From: Candidatus Zipacnadia bacterium | Lineage (GTDB): Bacteria > Armatimonadota > Zipacnadia > Zipacnadales > UBA5352 | DNA: 60,025 bases | Reading direction: 5' to 3' | Assembly: GCA_029820945.1 (NCBI GenBank) | Contig: JALGUJ010000015.1 | Span: 1 to 60,025 of the forward strand | Shown: positions 33,210 to 42,432 of the stretch, piece by piece | Layout of the letters: each line of letters opens with the position of its first letter | Position numbering within the stretch: position 1 is the first letter of the stretch | The notes under the pieces: generated by a model | Databases searched by the model: none | What the model saw: only the letters and a program-made list of their open reading frames with translations | What the model was told of the DNA's origin: nothing | Program-made: the position numbers and the translations under genes

Positions 33210-34814
33210 TCAACGCTCGGTGCGCTGCAGCACGACCAGCCAGTCGCGCCGCACCTCGATCTGCGGGACCGGCCAGGAGCCGGTCTCGTCGCCCTCCGCA
33301 ATGCCCAGCTCGCGCTCGCTCGCATCGGAGGCGTTGACGAGCGTGGCGCGATAGCTCAGGCCTGGCTCCAGCGCGCGGATCGTCGGCGCGGGGAGGGCGT
33401 TGAACAAGTAGATGATGCGCAGCTCCCCGGGGATGCCCCCCGCGTAGGGCAGCATGTAGTCGTGCTCGCTCCAGCGCGGCTCGACCCACTCCGGGTGCGG
33501 CTCGATGCGCCACCACTCCCAGCGCTCCAGCAGCCGCCGGAAGCGCCCGAGCTGCGCCGAGCCGGGAAGCTGCATGGCGTCGTCCCACGGGCGATCGCCC
33601 CACGAGTAGCCGTGCGGCGACGGGCCGTAGGGCTCACCCTCGCGGTTGACCTGCCAGATGCCGTTCGCGCCGTAGGTGTGCCCGCAGGTGCCGTTGAGGA
33701 TCGAGGCCCAGAACATCATGCGCTGGACCTCCTCGCGGCTGGCCTCCAGGATTCCCTCGTAGCAGACCTCGCCGTTGACGACCGGCATGGTCGGCTCCTC
33801 GGCGCGGGCCTCGGTCACGAGCCGGACGGTGCTCGGCAGGCTGCGGCGGTCGCCGTGGCCGGTCTGGAGCATCTCGAAGTCGAGCACCGAATCGTCCTCG
33901 ACCTGCCGCCGCCCGCGCCGGGTGGGATGGATGGTGACGGGGCGCCGATAGGGGTCGATCTCGCGCAGGTAGCGGCCGACCTGGGTCCAGCCCTCGCGCT
34001 GGATGCTCTCGTCGGCCTCCGCCTGCCCGGTGCGCTTATGCAGGTACCAGGGCATGACGCCCTCCCCGGCCAGGCACCACACCACCGGGTACGCGCCCCA
34101 GCGCGCGATCAGCTCCCGCCAGTGGCGCTTGAGGCGCTCGACGCCCATCCAGGGAAGGTAGTAGCCCCACGAGCCGAAGATGCACGGGACCAGCCCGCGC
34201 GAGACCAGCCACTCGATGCGCAGGTCCGCGAGGTCCCACCAGCCGGGGTTGATGCGCTCCCAGTCTGGCAGCCAGGGCCAGCCGGCCTCATTGTCGCCGC
34301 GCGGGTCGAAGGCCTCCATGTCCGGGTAGAGGCCGGCGACGAGCTGGATGACGCTGAAGCCCTTCGCGACGCGGTCGGCGGTCAGGCGGCGGAACTCGTC
34401 CGGCCAGCGCAGGCGGCCGCAGAGGGCCATCCACCAGGTGTCGCCGAGCCAGAAGAAGGGCGTGCCATCGGCGTGCTCCAGATAGCGGCGGTTCTCGGCC
34501 ACCTGCAGTGGCCCGCGGGCAAAGAGCGGGTTATCGCCGTCGTACTCTGCGACCTCGATCTCCCCCTCGACCTCGTGCAGGTCCGGGTTGGCCTCATCCG
34601 AGCAGACCGAACGCCACGCGTGGCGGCCGACCTCCCCGGACGCGAAGCGGACACGCCATGCGCTCCCGCCCACCCAGAAGGCGGGCACGCGCATCTCGCG
34701 CCCCGATGGCGCGGTCACGATCACGTCCAGGCGTAGCTGCGCGAACGGGTCGTCGTACACTCGGGCCGAACGGAAGCCCCACTCGGTGACGCAGTTGCGC
34801 TGAGCCTGCAGCAT
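33210..34814 (-). CDS. GH140-like (apiosidase-like) glycoside hydrolase, DUF5060-DUF4038
   Basis: A 534-residue protein in the order DUF5060 beta-sandwich (residues 1-100), DUF4038 TIM barrel (about 105-430) and a C-terminal beta domain. FFWLGDTWWMALCGRL and FSVIQLVAG are the hallmark first strand and Trp-rich segment. Candidate catalytic acids lie in VVWCLAGEG and VVNGEVCYEG, the second being the usual nucleophile position. GH140 enzymes release apiose from rhamnogalacturonan II; other DUF4038 proteins act on different sugars, so the substrate is inferred. No signal peptide is visible. It diverges from the PHP gene. ATG 34814 begins at the family-typical distance from the sandwich. Confidence 0.85.
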   Translation of the reverse strand: MLQAQRNCVTEWGFRSARVYDDPFAQLRLDVIVTAPSGREMRVPAFWVGGSAWRVRFASGEVGRHAWRSVCSDEANPDLHEVEGEIEVAEYDGDNPLFARGPLQVAENRRYLEHADGTPFFWLGDTWWMALCGRLRWPDEFRRLTADRVAKGFSVIQLVAGLYPDMEAFDPRGDNEAGWPWLPDWERINPGWWDLADLRIEWLVSRGLVPCIFGSWGYYLPWMGVERLKRHWRELIARWGAYPVVWCLAGEGVMPWYLHKRTGQAEADESIQREGWTQVGRYLREIDPYRRPVTIHPTRRGRRQVEDDSVLDFEMLQTGHGDRRSLPSTVRLVTEARAEEPTMPVVNGEVCYEGILEASREEVQRMMFWASILNGTCGHTYGANGIWQVNREGEPYGPSPHGYSWGDRPWDDAMQLPGSAQLGRFRRLLERWEWWRIEPHPEWVEPRWSEHDYMLPYAGGIPGELRIIYLFNALPAPTIRALEPGLSYRATLVNASDASERELGIAEGDETGSWPVPQIEVRRDWLVVLQRTER

Positions 34815-34887
34815 GGCCGATCACCCTCCGGACGGGATAGCCGCCAGACCGTCAGTCGCTCGCCGTGCGTGGGACAGTTCGTCGCGC

Positions 34888-34900
34888 GGAGCGGTGCTCC
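34888..34900. repeat. Short hairpin in the divergent GH140/PHP gap
   Basis: Inverted repeat GGAGC and GCTCC around GGT, followed by TGCC. At 5 bp it is a weaker member of the intergenic hairpin set. The 206-bp divergent gap also has GC-rich partial repeats (GGCCGCGCCGGCC); no convincing promoter was found. Confidence 0.4.
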
Positions 34901-35020
34901 TGCCTTCGCCGGGGGACGTCGCTGCGGAAGGAGTGCGGCGTAAAGCGGCGAAGCAGAGGTGGCCGCGCCGGCCGTTGCGCGTGCGACGGCCCACTTCGAC
35001 CATCACGAGGAGAGCGCCCC

Positions 35021-35911
35021 ATGTCTGAGAGCGCATTCGACGTGCCCGGACGCTGGCTCAAGGGGAATCTGCACCTGCACACCACCGCTTCCGACGGGGA
35101 GCTGACGCCACAGGAGGCCGTTGACGGCTACTGCGAGCACGGGTACGACTTCCTGGCGATCACCGATCACGACACGGTCGTGGACGTCGAGACACTGGAC
35201 CCCGGCGGGATGACGCTGCTGCCCGGGGTCGAGATTGCGCCGCGAGGCGGGGAGCTGGGCCAGACGATCCACGTGGTGGGCATCGGCGCAACCGAGCAGC
35301 CGAGCAAGTTCGAGGACGACAGCGCCCAGGACGCGATCGACCGGCTGGCGGAGATCACGCAGTTCCACTTCGTGGCACATCCATCCTGGTCGAGTCTGAC
35401 TCATCGCGACATCCTGCCGCTTGAGGGGATCATGGGCCTGGAGGTGTTCAACACGACCTGCCGCCGGGGCATTGGCCGCGGGACGTCTGAGGTGCAGTGG
35501 GACGCCCTGCTCGCGCGCGGGAAGAGGCTCTTCGGCCTCGCGGTGGATGACGCGCACGTGCACTACGACGACCTGTACGGCGGTTGGGTGATGCTCCGCG
35601 CCGAGGAGCCCTCCCCCGAGGCGATCTACCGCGCCCTGCGGGCCGGGCACTTCTACGCCAGCTCGGGCCCGACCATCGAGAGCGTCGAGTTCGACGGTGA
35701 TACGGTCCACATCGAGTGCTCACCGGCGACCGAGTGCTTCGCGATCTGCCCGGCTCCCGGCAGGGGCTGGACGAACTGGAGGCACGGCGGAGGCCGGGAG
35801 CTTGCGACCGAATTCGATCTCCAGATGAAACCTGGAACCGACCCGGTGCGAATAGTATTGGTCGATGAACTCGGCCGCCGCGCGTGGACGAACCCGTTCT
35901 GGCCGGCCTGA
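35021..35911 (+). CDS. PHP-domain phosphoesterase, CehA/McbA-like
   Basis: A 296-residue metal-dependent hydrolase. GNLHLHTTASDGELTP supplies the first His-x-His and Asp ligands, FLAITDHDTV the Asp-His pair, FVAHPSWSS a later His, and AVDDAHVHYDD the last. This full PHP set suggests phosphoesterase or related hydrolase activity on a small substrate. No signal peptide is present. ATG 35021 is preceded by GAGGAG at about 10 bases; a longer in-frame start at 34865 has no ribosome site and is GC-rich noise. The next gene begins 20 bases after the stop, so they are probably cotranscribed. Confidence 0.87.
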   Translation: MSESAFDVPGRWLKGNLHLHTTASDGELTPQEAVDGYCEHGYDFLAITDHDTVVDVETLDPGGMTLLPGVEIAPRGGELGQTIHVVGIGATEQPSKFEDDSAQDAIDRLAEITQFHFVAHPSWSSLTHRDILPLEGIMGLEVFNTTCRRGIGRGTSEVQWDALLARGKRLFGLAVDDAHVHYDDLYGGWVMLRAEEPSPEAIYRALRAGHFYASSGPTIESVEFDGDTVHIECSPATECFAICPAPGRGWTNWRHGGGRELATEFDLQMKPGTDPVRIVLVDELGRRAWTNPFWPA

Positions 35912-35931
35912 TTCCCCGGAGGCAACGCACC

Positions 35932-37527
35932 ATGCGACGCATATCCGCCGCACTGGCGCTGATCGTCATGACCGCAGCCCTTGCGGGCGCGGAGTACACC
36001 CCCGGACGCCCGTGGACGGCGGTGATCCCCGATCCCGACACGGTTGACTGGAGCAATCCGGACCGGCCCGGCTACCACTACCGCGGGATGCTGCCGCTAC
36101 ACGAGAAGTTCTACGAGTACATCAAGACCAAGCGGGAGCGTGGCGAGGAGCTGTCGATGGCGGACAATGCCATGATCCGCCGGCTGCAGACGCTGCGACG
36201 CTGGCCTGAGGCACCGGTGCCCAACCAGTTCTGGAGGTCCTACCTGCGCTACCTGCGCGAGCAGACCACCGACGAGCTCAACTGGGCTCAGCGCTTCATG
36301 CTCTGGGAGGCGTTCGCACGCGGGCTGATCGCGTGGGATCTCGAGCAGGACGAGCACACGCGAAACGTGGTCGAGTATCTCAACTCGGGCCCGTTCCGCG
36401 CGCGCAACTGGTTCGAGCGCTGCTTCGGGCGTGTGGAGCCCTGGATGGAGTACACCACCGCGTCGGTCGGCATCGACATGGGGGGCGGTGGCGGGGCGCC
36501 GGGCACCGTCTATCCGGCCGAGCCCTTCAACGGGCTGCAGATCACCTACAACGTCGCCGGCGCGACTCTCGGCGAGGCCGAGGACACGCCCGGCTTCACG
36601 ACCTCGCGCAGGCACAGCGGCGTGGTGCATCCGGGAACTCTGACGGTCTCGGGGTCCGGGTTGGGCGATGGCGGCTACGGCGCCACCCTGACCGTGCGCG
36701 TCTGGGCCGGTGCCGAGGAGCGGAAACTGGAGGAGTGGATTGAGAACACCCGGGGCGGCGCGGACAGCAAGTCCTTCAGCCTGTCCGTCCCGGTGGCGCC
36801 GGGCACGACCTCGGCGGGCTTCAGCATCCGCCTCGATGGCAGCTACTCGATGGGCGGCGGCCATCGGGGGCTGGTGGTCTCCGGAGCGCTGGGGCAGTCC
36901 GCTGCTGACGCCGCACAGCAGCGCGCCCAGGCCGACGCCGAATGGCGCGCGCGGGTCGAGAAGACGCTCGCCGAGCTCGGCTACGAGCAGACGCCGGGGG
37001 GGCGGGAGCTAGCCGAGATGCGCCGGGCGCTGCAGGGCGGCGACGCCGCCTGGCGCGAGTACGTCGATCGCAAGCAGCGCGAGCTGGGCTACCAGGACTC
37101 GGATGCCGAGGCAGGGCTCGACGAGCTTGCCTCCGCGCTTGACGCCGGCGGGGCGACGTGGGACCAGTACGCCGCCGCGCACGGTGGCGCGGTCGCGCCC
37201 CCGCCGCCGGACGTCGGTGGGCTTCAGGTCGGCACCGGCACCTCCGGTGGGACGACCACAGGCGCAGCCGATCACTTCGACCAGGTCGGCAAGGTCTCTG
37301 CGGCCATGAACTACGAGGACCTCCCGGCGGGGAGCGTGGCGGCGGCGGTCTGGACGCGCGACGGCGCGGAAGTCACGCGCAGCCAGCAGCAGGTCGGCGG
37401 CACCGGCTGGGTGTCGTTCTCGCTCTTCACCCAGGACGCCGGAGGCCTGCAGTCGGGGCGCTACACACTGACCATCACGGTCGGCGACACCGTGCTCGGG
37501 CGCAAGACCTTCACGATCGGCAATTGA
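35932..37527 (+). CDS. Secreted protein with exact 36-residue helical repeats and a C-terminal Ig-like domain
   Basis: A 531-residue exported protein. The signal peptide is about 20 residues (ISAALALIVMTAALAGAEY). Residues 20-170 are helical and Trp/Arg-rich, 180-320 are a glycine-rich beta region (MGGGGGAPGTVYP), and 338-420 hold tandem repeats: Trp338, Trp374 and Trp410 are spaced by exactly 36 residues, each opening a unit of the form W-r-x-x-V with ELGY in the middle and a small-residue end. A proline-rich linker and an Ig-like domain ending GRKTFTIGN follow. I do not recognise a named family; it may be a surface or scaffold protein. ATG 35932 is chosen at the signal peptide, with CCGGAGG upstream. 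Confidence 0.8.
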   Translation: MRRISAALALIVMTAALAGAEYTPGRPWTAVIPDPDTVDWSNPDRPGYHYRGMLPLHEKFYEYIKTKRERGEELSMADNAMIRRLQTLRRWPEAPVPNQFWRSYLRYLREQTTDELNWAQRFMLWEAFARGLIAWDLEQDEHTRNVVEYLNSGPFRARNWFERCFGRVEPWMEYTTASVGIDMGGGGGAPGTVYPAEPFNGLQITYNVAGATLGEAEDTPGFTTSRRHSGVVHPGTLTVSGSGLGDGGYGATLTVRVWAGAEERKLEEWIENTRGGADSKSFSLSVPVAPGTTSAGFSIRLDGSYSMGGGHRGLVVSGALGQSAADAAQQRAQADAEWRARVEKTLAELGYEQTPGGRELAEMRRALQGGDAAWREYVDRKQRELGYQDSDAEAGLDELASALDAGGATWDQYAAAHGGAVAPPPPDVGGLQVGTGTSGGTTTGAADHFDQVGKVSAAMNYEDLPAGSVAAAVWTRDGAEVTRSQQQVGGTGWVSFSLFTQDAGGLQSGRYTLTITVGDTVLGRKTFTIGN

Positions 37528-37552
37528 GGCGCACGCGGGAGGGTGCTCGGCG

Positions 37553-39625
37553 ATGCTGGCACGGCGCATGCACCGTGCGAGTCTTCCAGGCATCGCGGTG
37601 ATGCTGGCCGCCTGCGTATCAGCGGGATGGGGCGCTCTTGAGCAGGTCGATGAGCACACCTGGCGCGATGACTTCGAGGGTAACACGCTCGACGGCTGGA
37701 ACCTGCCCGAGTACTACCGCCTGACGACCATCGACGGGAACGGCGTGCTCGAGGTCGGCGGGCCGGAGCAGGAGCAGTACAGCGCGGTCAAGCTGGCATA
37801 CGAGGGCGTGGGACGGGAGCTCTCGGACTACGCCGTCGAGTGCCGGGTGCGGCACCTGCGGGGAAGCTGGGCAGGGCTGTTCTTCCGCAAGTGCAGCGCC
37901 GGCTGGCTGGAGGCCTTCATCTTCGGCTCCCGCATCCTGGTGCGCCGGCAGCCCGGCTCGGTGGTGCTCTCGCTGGCGCCCCTGCCGGACTCCGACGAGG
38001 CCTGGCGAACGCTGCGAATCGTCGGGACCGGGCCTTTCATCCGCGTGTACGTGGACGGCCGGCAGATCTTCTCCTGCGGCGACGAGGAGCTGGTCGCCGG
38101 TCGCTGCGGGATCAGCTCGCACCACACGCATGCCTACTACGACGACTTCGTGATCGCCGAGCGCCTCCAACCCCATGAGACGCTCATCGTGCGCCCCGAC
38201 GCCCCCGAGGATGGCCTTCTCGTTCCGCCCGGTGAGCCCACCACAATCCAGCTCGACGCCTGGAACGCGGGCGACGAGCCGCGCGAGGTGGAGCTGGCGT
38301 GGCGCATGGACGAGGGGGAGACGAGCCGCACACCGGTCACGCTGGGGCCCCGCGAGCGCAGGCTCGTGCCCATAGAGCAGCAGGCGCTGGCGGAGGGCCT
38401 GCACTGGATCGAGGTGTCATTCCGGGAGGGCGGCGAGGAGGTGGCGGGAGGCAGCTACCCCATCGCCGCCGTCGCGCCGCCGGACGTGGAGGCCGATGAG
38501 CCCTTCCTCGCCTGGGGCGTCTACGACAAGTACCAGCTCGGCGGCGAGCCCTGGGCGCTAAACACCTATCTGCACGCGATGTGCAACGACCTCCGCAACC
38601 ACGGGTTCAACACGATCATGGCCGGCAACGCGATGCCCAGGCCGACCGTCCGACAGCTCGACATCCTCTCTCGCTACGGCATGAAGGTGATCCTGCGCGG
38701 CATCGGCGAGCTTCCACGCGAGGTCACCACGCACCCGGCGGTGCTGGCAATCGCGTACGGCGACGAGCCGAAGGTCGAGGAGCTTGAGGGCTACCGCGCG
38801 CGGTTCGAGGAGCTGGCGGAGGAGTACGCCGCACCGATCACCACCTGCCTGATCGGGGATGCGGTCGGGACGCGCGGCAGCGCCGATCCGTGGCTGATCT
38901 GGCCGGAGCTGGGCTCGGCGTTCAAGCTGGCGCGCTACTACCCCATCCGCAAGAGCGTCTACGACCTGGTGCGCTTCCCGAACTACAAGGGCGGGCTCTC
39001 GCCGCAGGCGATCTTCCGGCTGCTGGAGATCGGCGCGGGGGAGGACGGGTGGTACTACGTCATCCAGGCCTTCGGCGACCATGTGAGCGAGGAGATGCCC
39101 GAGCCCTACTGGCGGAACCCGACCGCGGCGGAGATGCGTGGGATGGCGCACCTGGCACTGGCGCATGGGGCGCGCGGGGTCATCGCCTACACCTACCAGA
39201 CCGAGCGGGAGAGATGGCCCGCGCTGGTCGATCAGCGCTGGCTGCGGCCGAATGACGGCAAGTACGAAGCGCTGGCGGAGGTCGCACGGCAGGTCGCGCC
39301 GGTGCGGGAGGTGCTGCTGGACAGCCACTGGGAGGCACTCGAGGTCCGCGCGACACCGGCGACTGTCTGGCCGGTGCCTCGCATGACCTCAGACGGGCGC
39401 AGGCTGGCGTATGTGGTGAACCTCGACACCGACGCGCGGGCCGACGCGCGGATCGAGATCATCGACCCGGTGGTGAACAGCCGCCGCGTGCCGCTGGCGT
39501 GGGTCAGGGAGCTGTTCGGCGGCGCTGAGATTGGGTTCGAGCGCGCCGAAATGCGCAGCACCTTCGGCCTGCGGCTCGGGCCGGGCCGGGCGGCGTTGCT
39601 GGAGTTCGCGACCGACGAGCAGTAG
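37553..39625 (+). CDS. Secreted glycosidase-like protein with N-terminal concanavalin-type domain
   Basis: A 690-residue exported protein. A signal peptide (LPGIAVMLAACVSAGWG) is followed by a jelly-roll at about 30-200 (WRDDFEGNTLDGWNLPE, VYVDGRQIFSCGDEEL), a form common in DUF1080/LamG-like glycan binding. An Ig-like domain (about 205-305) and a TIM-barrel-like region follow (FNTIMAGNAMPRPTV, VLAIAYGDEPKVEE, RGVIAYTYQTER), then a beta tail. Acidic residues at strand ends, such as GDEP, are plausible catalytic sites, but the family is not one I can name. ATG 37553 has GGAGG about 10 bases upstream. It lies 25 bp after the 36-residue-repeat protein and 15 bp before the YfcE-like gene, so the three are likely one unit. 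Confidence 0.78.
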   Translation: MLARRMHRASLPGIAVMLAACVSAGWGALEQVDEHTWRDDFEGNTLDGWNLPEYYRLTTIDGNGVLEVGGPEQEQYSAVKLAYEGVGRELSDYAVECRVRHLRGSWAGLFFRKCSAGWLEAFIFGSRILVRRQPGSVVLSLAPLPDSDEAWRTLRIVGTGPFIRVYVDGRQIFSCGDEELVAGRCGISSHHTHAYYDDFVIAERLQPHETLIVRPDAPEDGLLVPPGEPTTIQLDAWNAGDEPREVELAWRMDEGETSRTPVTLGPRERRLVPIEQQALAEGLHWIEVSFREGGEEVAGGSYPIAAVAPPDVEADEPFLAWGVYDKYQLGGEPWALNTYLHAMCNDLRNHGFNTIMAGNAMPRPTVRQLDILSRYGMKVILRGIGELPREVTTHPAVLAIAYGDEPKVEELEGYRARFEELAEEYAAPITTCLIGDAVGTRGSADPWLIWPELGSAFKLARYYPIRKSVYDLVRFPNYKGGLSPQAIFRLLEIGAGEDGWYYVIQAFGDHVSEEMPEPYWRNPTAAEMRGMAHLALAHGARGVIAYTYQTERERWPALVDQRWLRPNDGKYEALAEVARQVAPVREVLLDSHWEALEVRATPATVWPVPRMTSDGRRLAYVVNLDTDARADARIEIIDPVVNSRRVPLAWVRELFGGAEIGFERAEMRSTFGLRLGPGRAALLEFATDEQ

Positions 39626-39640
39626 GGAGGTCCTTCGCAG

Positions 39641-40195
39641 ATGAAGATCGGCATCATCGCGGACACGCACGGGAACCTCGACGGCTGGGAGCGGGCCATG
39701 GAGGTCGCGCTTGAAGGCGCCGACCTCATCGTGCACTGTGGTGACGTGCTCTACCACGGGCCGAAGTTCGAGCCGGCGGAGGGATACTCCCCGAAGCGGC
39801 TGGCCGAGGCCATCAACGCGATCGACGTGCCCGTGCTCATCGCCCGTGGCAACGGCGACTCGGACGTGGATCAGCTCGTCCTGGACGCGCCGCTGCAGAG
39901 CCCCTACATGTTCGCGCAGGTGGAGGGGCTGCGCATCCTCGCCGCGCACGGCCACATCCAGCCGCCGGAGGAGCTGATCCCGCTGGCGCAACGCTGGGGC
40001 ATCGACCTGCTGCTGACCGGCCATACCCACGTCCCCCTGCTGCGTAAGCACGGAGACCTGCCGCACGTCAATCCGGGAACGGTGACGTATCCGCTGGCCG
40101 AAGATGAGCGCCTGGCCCGCCTCACGTGCGCGGTCTGGGATGACGGCATGATCACGCACTTCGACATCGAGACCGGCGAGCCACTGAACCCGTAG
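39641..40195 (+). CDS. yfcE: YfcE-like metallophosphodiesterase
   Basis: A 184-residue calcineurin-like phosphoesterase. KIGIIADTHGNL, VHCGDVLYHGP, ARGNGDSDVDQ, AAHGH and TGHTHVPL are the five metal and substrate motifs in the E. coli YfcE order, including the EGYSPKRLAEAIN cap that is specific to YfcE. The fit over the whole length is strong. YfcE hydrolyses phosphodiester model substrates with Mn2+; its cellular substrate is not established. It is cytoplasmic. GGGAGG lies upstream of ATG 39641, 15 bases after the glycosidase-like gene. Confidence 0.92.
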   Translation: MKIGIIADTHGNLDGWERAMEVALEGADLIVHCGDVLYHGPKFEPAEGYSPKRLAEAINAIDVPVLIARGNGDSDVDQLVLDAPLQSPYMFAQVEGLRILAAHGHIQPPEELIPLAQRWGIDLLLTGHTHVPLLRKHGDLPHVNPGTVTYPLAEDERLARLTCAVWDDGMITHFDIETGEPLNP

Positions 40196-40234
40196 CCGCG
40201 AGCCGCCATCCGGACGTGAGGAGTGCCAGCGGGC

Positions 40235-41149
40235 GTGACTGAGCGGAGCGGATTCGCCGCCGAAATCACCTACCGCGACCTGCGCGGCCTGGAGCCGGAG
40301 GACGGCCTGACCCGGCGCGACCCCAGCGACGTCATCCGCCACGATGGGCGCTACTGGGTCTGGTACACGAGGACCGACCGCGGGCACAGCGGCTACGACG
40401 CCACCGTGTGGTGTGCGTCATCCGAAGACGGGCTGTGCTGGCGCGAGGAGGGCGAGGCGGTAGCGCGGGGAGGGCCGGGCGAATGGGACGAGCAGAGCGT
40501 CTTCACGCCAGGCATCCTCGTCTTCGAGGGGCGGTTCTACCTCTTCTACACCTCGGTCCAGAAGCCGTTCTCCGAAGCGGCTTTGACCGCGATCGGTGCC
40601 GCGGTGGCCGACTGCCCGGAGGGCCCGTGGGAGAAGCTGCCGCCGAACCCGTTGCTTCTGCCCGGCGAGGGCGAGGCCTTCGACAGCCACCGGGTGGACG
40701 ACTCCTGCCTGATGGTGCGGGAGGGACGGTGCTGGCTCTACTACAAGGGCCGGCAGATGGGCCTGAGCCCCGCGGAGACGAAGATGGGCCTGGCGGTCGC
40801 GGACGAACCGGCGGGTCCATGGCGCAAGCACCCCGACAATCCGCTCATCCCGACCGGCCACGAGGTGCTATGCTGGCCCGACCATGATGGCGTTGCCGCG
40901 CTGGTATCGAGGCCACCATCGATCTGGTACGCCGCTGACGGGTTGGCGTTCGAGCGGCTGGCGGACCTCGACGAGCGGCCCAAGGCTCCGGGGGCATGGC
41001 GCCCCGACGCCTTCGGTGACCCCGACGAGGGCGCTGGCATCGAGTGGGGCATCTGCCAAGAGAACGGGCCCGGTAGCTGGCCGTATCTGCGGCGCTTCGA
41101 TATCACCTGGCCGTGGCGGGCCGAAGGCAGAGGCTCAGGCGTGGCATAG
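40235..41149 (+). CDS. GH43/GH117-like five-bladed beta-propeller glycosidase
   Basis: A 304-residue protein with repeating Trp-Tyr-rich blades (GRYWVWYTRTDRG, GRFYLFYTSVQKP, GRCWLYYKGRQMG) and a blade edge DPSDVIRHDG whose Asp sits where GH43-type enzymes have the catalytic base. CLMVREG and VDDSC are further family-like points. No signal peptide, so it probably acts on oligosaccharides inside the cell. The start is either GTG 40223 or GTG 40235; the second leaves room for GAGGAG at 40218-40223 as ribosome site. It follows the yfcE-like gene by 39 bp. The substrate (arabino-, xylo- or galacto-oligosaccharide) is not determinable here. Confidence 0.78.
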   Translation: MTERSGFAAEITYRDLRGLEPEDGLTRRDPSDVIRHDGRYWVWYTRTDRGHSGYDATVWCASSEDGLCWREEGEAVARGGPGEWDEQSVFTPGILVFEGRFYLFYTSVQKPFSEAALTAIGAAVADCPEGPWEKLPPNPLLLPGEGEAFDSHRVDDSCLMVREGRCWLYYKGRQMGLSPAETKMGLAVADEPAGPWRKHPDNPLIPTGHEVLCWPDHDGVAALVSRPPSIWYAADGLAFERLADLDERPKAPGAWRPDAFGDPDEGAGIEWGICQENGPGSWPYLRRFDITWPWRAEGRGSGVA

Positions 41150-41295
41150 CGATCGGGTTCGCCCCGGTGGGCGGCGCTCGACCGGGAGGGGCGGCCGCGG
41201 GGGCCGACGAAGGTGGCCGAGTGCGGACCGAACGGAACGCCGTCCGAACCGGCCCTGCGCGTGCCGGTGGACCGATAGCAGAGGAGGTGCCCGTC

Positions 41296-42372
41296 ATGCG
41301 GGACTGCAGCGCGATGCGAACACGGTCGCGATGGGGTTTCCTCATCCTCTTGATGGCTACAGGGGCTCTCGTGATGTACGGCTGCGGTGGAGGCAGCGGC
41401 GGAGATGGGGGTGGCCGGCCACCAGCACCGGACGAGACGACATACGCCGTAGTGGACCTCGGGACTCTCGGCGGCGGTACGAGCGTGGCGCTGGACCTGA
41501 ACGAGGCCGGGCACGTGGTGGGCAACGCGAGGCTCGCGAGCAACGACGCGCACGCCTTCCTCGAGGCGAGCCCGCTTCAGGACCTGGGCACTCTCGGCGG
41601 CGGCGGTCACAGCAGCGCCACCAGCATCAACGATAACGGCGTCATGGTCGGCTGGTCGTGGGCGCCCGGGACGACGACGCGGCACGCCTTCATCTACCAG
41701 AGCGGCACGATGACCGACCTGTTCCCCAATGACCCGGCGCAGGCATTGGCGATCAACGGCCTGGGCCATGTCGTCGGCGTGCGAAACGACCATGCCTTTC
41801 TCTGGGACGGCCAGGCAGCGATCGATCTGGGGACACTGGGCGGCAACACCAGCCAGGCGCGGGACATCAACGACGACGGCCTGATCGTGGGCTGGTCCAA
41901 GCTGGCCGACGGGACCACCGATCACGCCTTCGTGTATGCGGGAGGCGCGATGACGGACATCGGCACCCTCGGCGGCACGAGCAGCCTCGGCTACGGCGTG
42001 AACGACGCCGGCTGGGTGGTCGGCGACTCCCAGACGAGTGCAGGCGGCAGCGACTGGTCCACGGGCCACGGCTTCCTCTACCGCAGCGGCACAATGACCG
42101 ATATGGGCACGCTCGGCGGCGACAAGAGCCATGCGGAGGATGTGAGCGACGAGGGGATCCTGATCGGAGAGTCGATGCTGGCCGATGGCCAGAGCTGGCA
42201 CGCCTTCCTCTACTTCGATGGTCGGATGGTGGACCTCAACGATCTGCTGGACACCGGCTCGCAGGGCTGGACCCTGGAGCAGGCGCGTGGCATAAACGGC
42301 TCCCGGCAGATCGTGGGCTTGGGCATCAACCCCGACGGCGACCGGCACGCCTACCTGGCCACACCGCAGTAG
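41296..42372 (+). CDS. HAF-repeat surface lipoprotein-like protein
   Basis: A 358-residue exported protein. The N-terminal hydrophobic segment ends LVMYGC followed by a Gly/Ser/Asp-rich linker, a lipobox-like but imperfect site. The rest is about seven HAF-type repeats built on D-x-G-T-L-G-G-x-x-S and I-N-D-x-G-x-x-V-G-x-S (for example IDLGTLGGNTSQARDINDDG), likely a beta-propeller of unknown function. ATG 41296 is supported by GAGGAGG 8 bases upstream; the upstream in-frame ATG at 41113 overlaps the propeller gene. A strong hairpin lies just after the stop. Confidence 0.87.
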   Translation: MRDCSAMRTRSRWGFLILLMATGALVMYGCGGGSGGDGGGRPPAPDETTYAVVDLGTLGGGTSVALDLNEAGHVVGNARLASNDAHAFLEASPLQDLGTLGGGGHSSATSINDNGVMVGWSWAPGTTTRHAFIYQSGTMTDLFPNDPAQALAINGLGHVVGVRNDHAFLWDGQAAIDLGTLGGNTSQARDINDDGLIVGWSKLADGTTDHAFVYAGGAMTDIGTLGGTSSLGYGVNDAGWVVGDSQTSAGGSDWSTGHGFLYRSGTMTDMGTLGGDKSHAEDVSDEGILIGESMLADGQSWHAFLYFDGRMVDLNDLLDTGSQGWTLEQARGINGSRQIVGLGINPDGDRHAYLATPQ

Positions 42373-42390
42373 TCATTGACCGCGGGTGCC

Positions 42391-42420
42391 GAGGCCGGCC
42401 ACTACCGTGCGGCCGGCCTC
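42391..42420. terminator. Hairpin between convergent HAF-repeat and isomerase genes
   Basis: A perfect 10-bp inverted repeat, GAGGCCGGCC and GGCCGGCCTC, with loop ACTACCGTGC, centred in the 60-bp convergent gap, where it could serve both genes. No T-run follows on either strand. Confidence 0.55.
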
Positions 42421-42432
42421 TGCCCCGCGCGC

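Noticed and set aside
33126..34736. A 536-codon plus-strand open frame opposite the GH140-like gene
   Set aside because: Antisense shadow of a gene with clear DUF4038 motifs.
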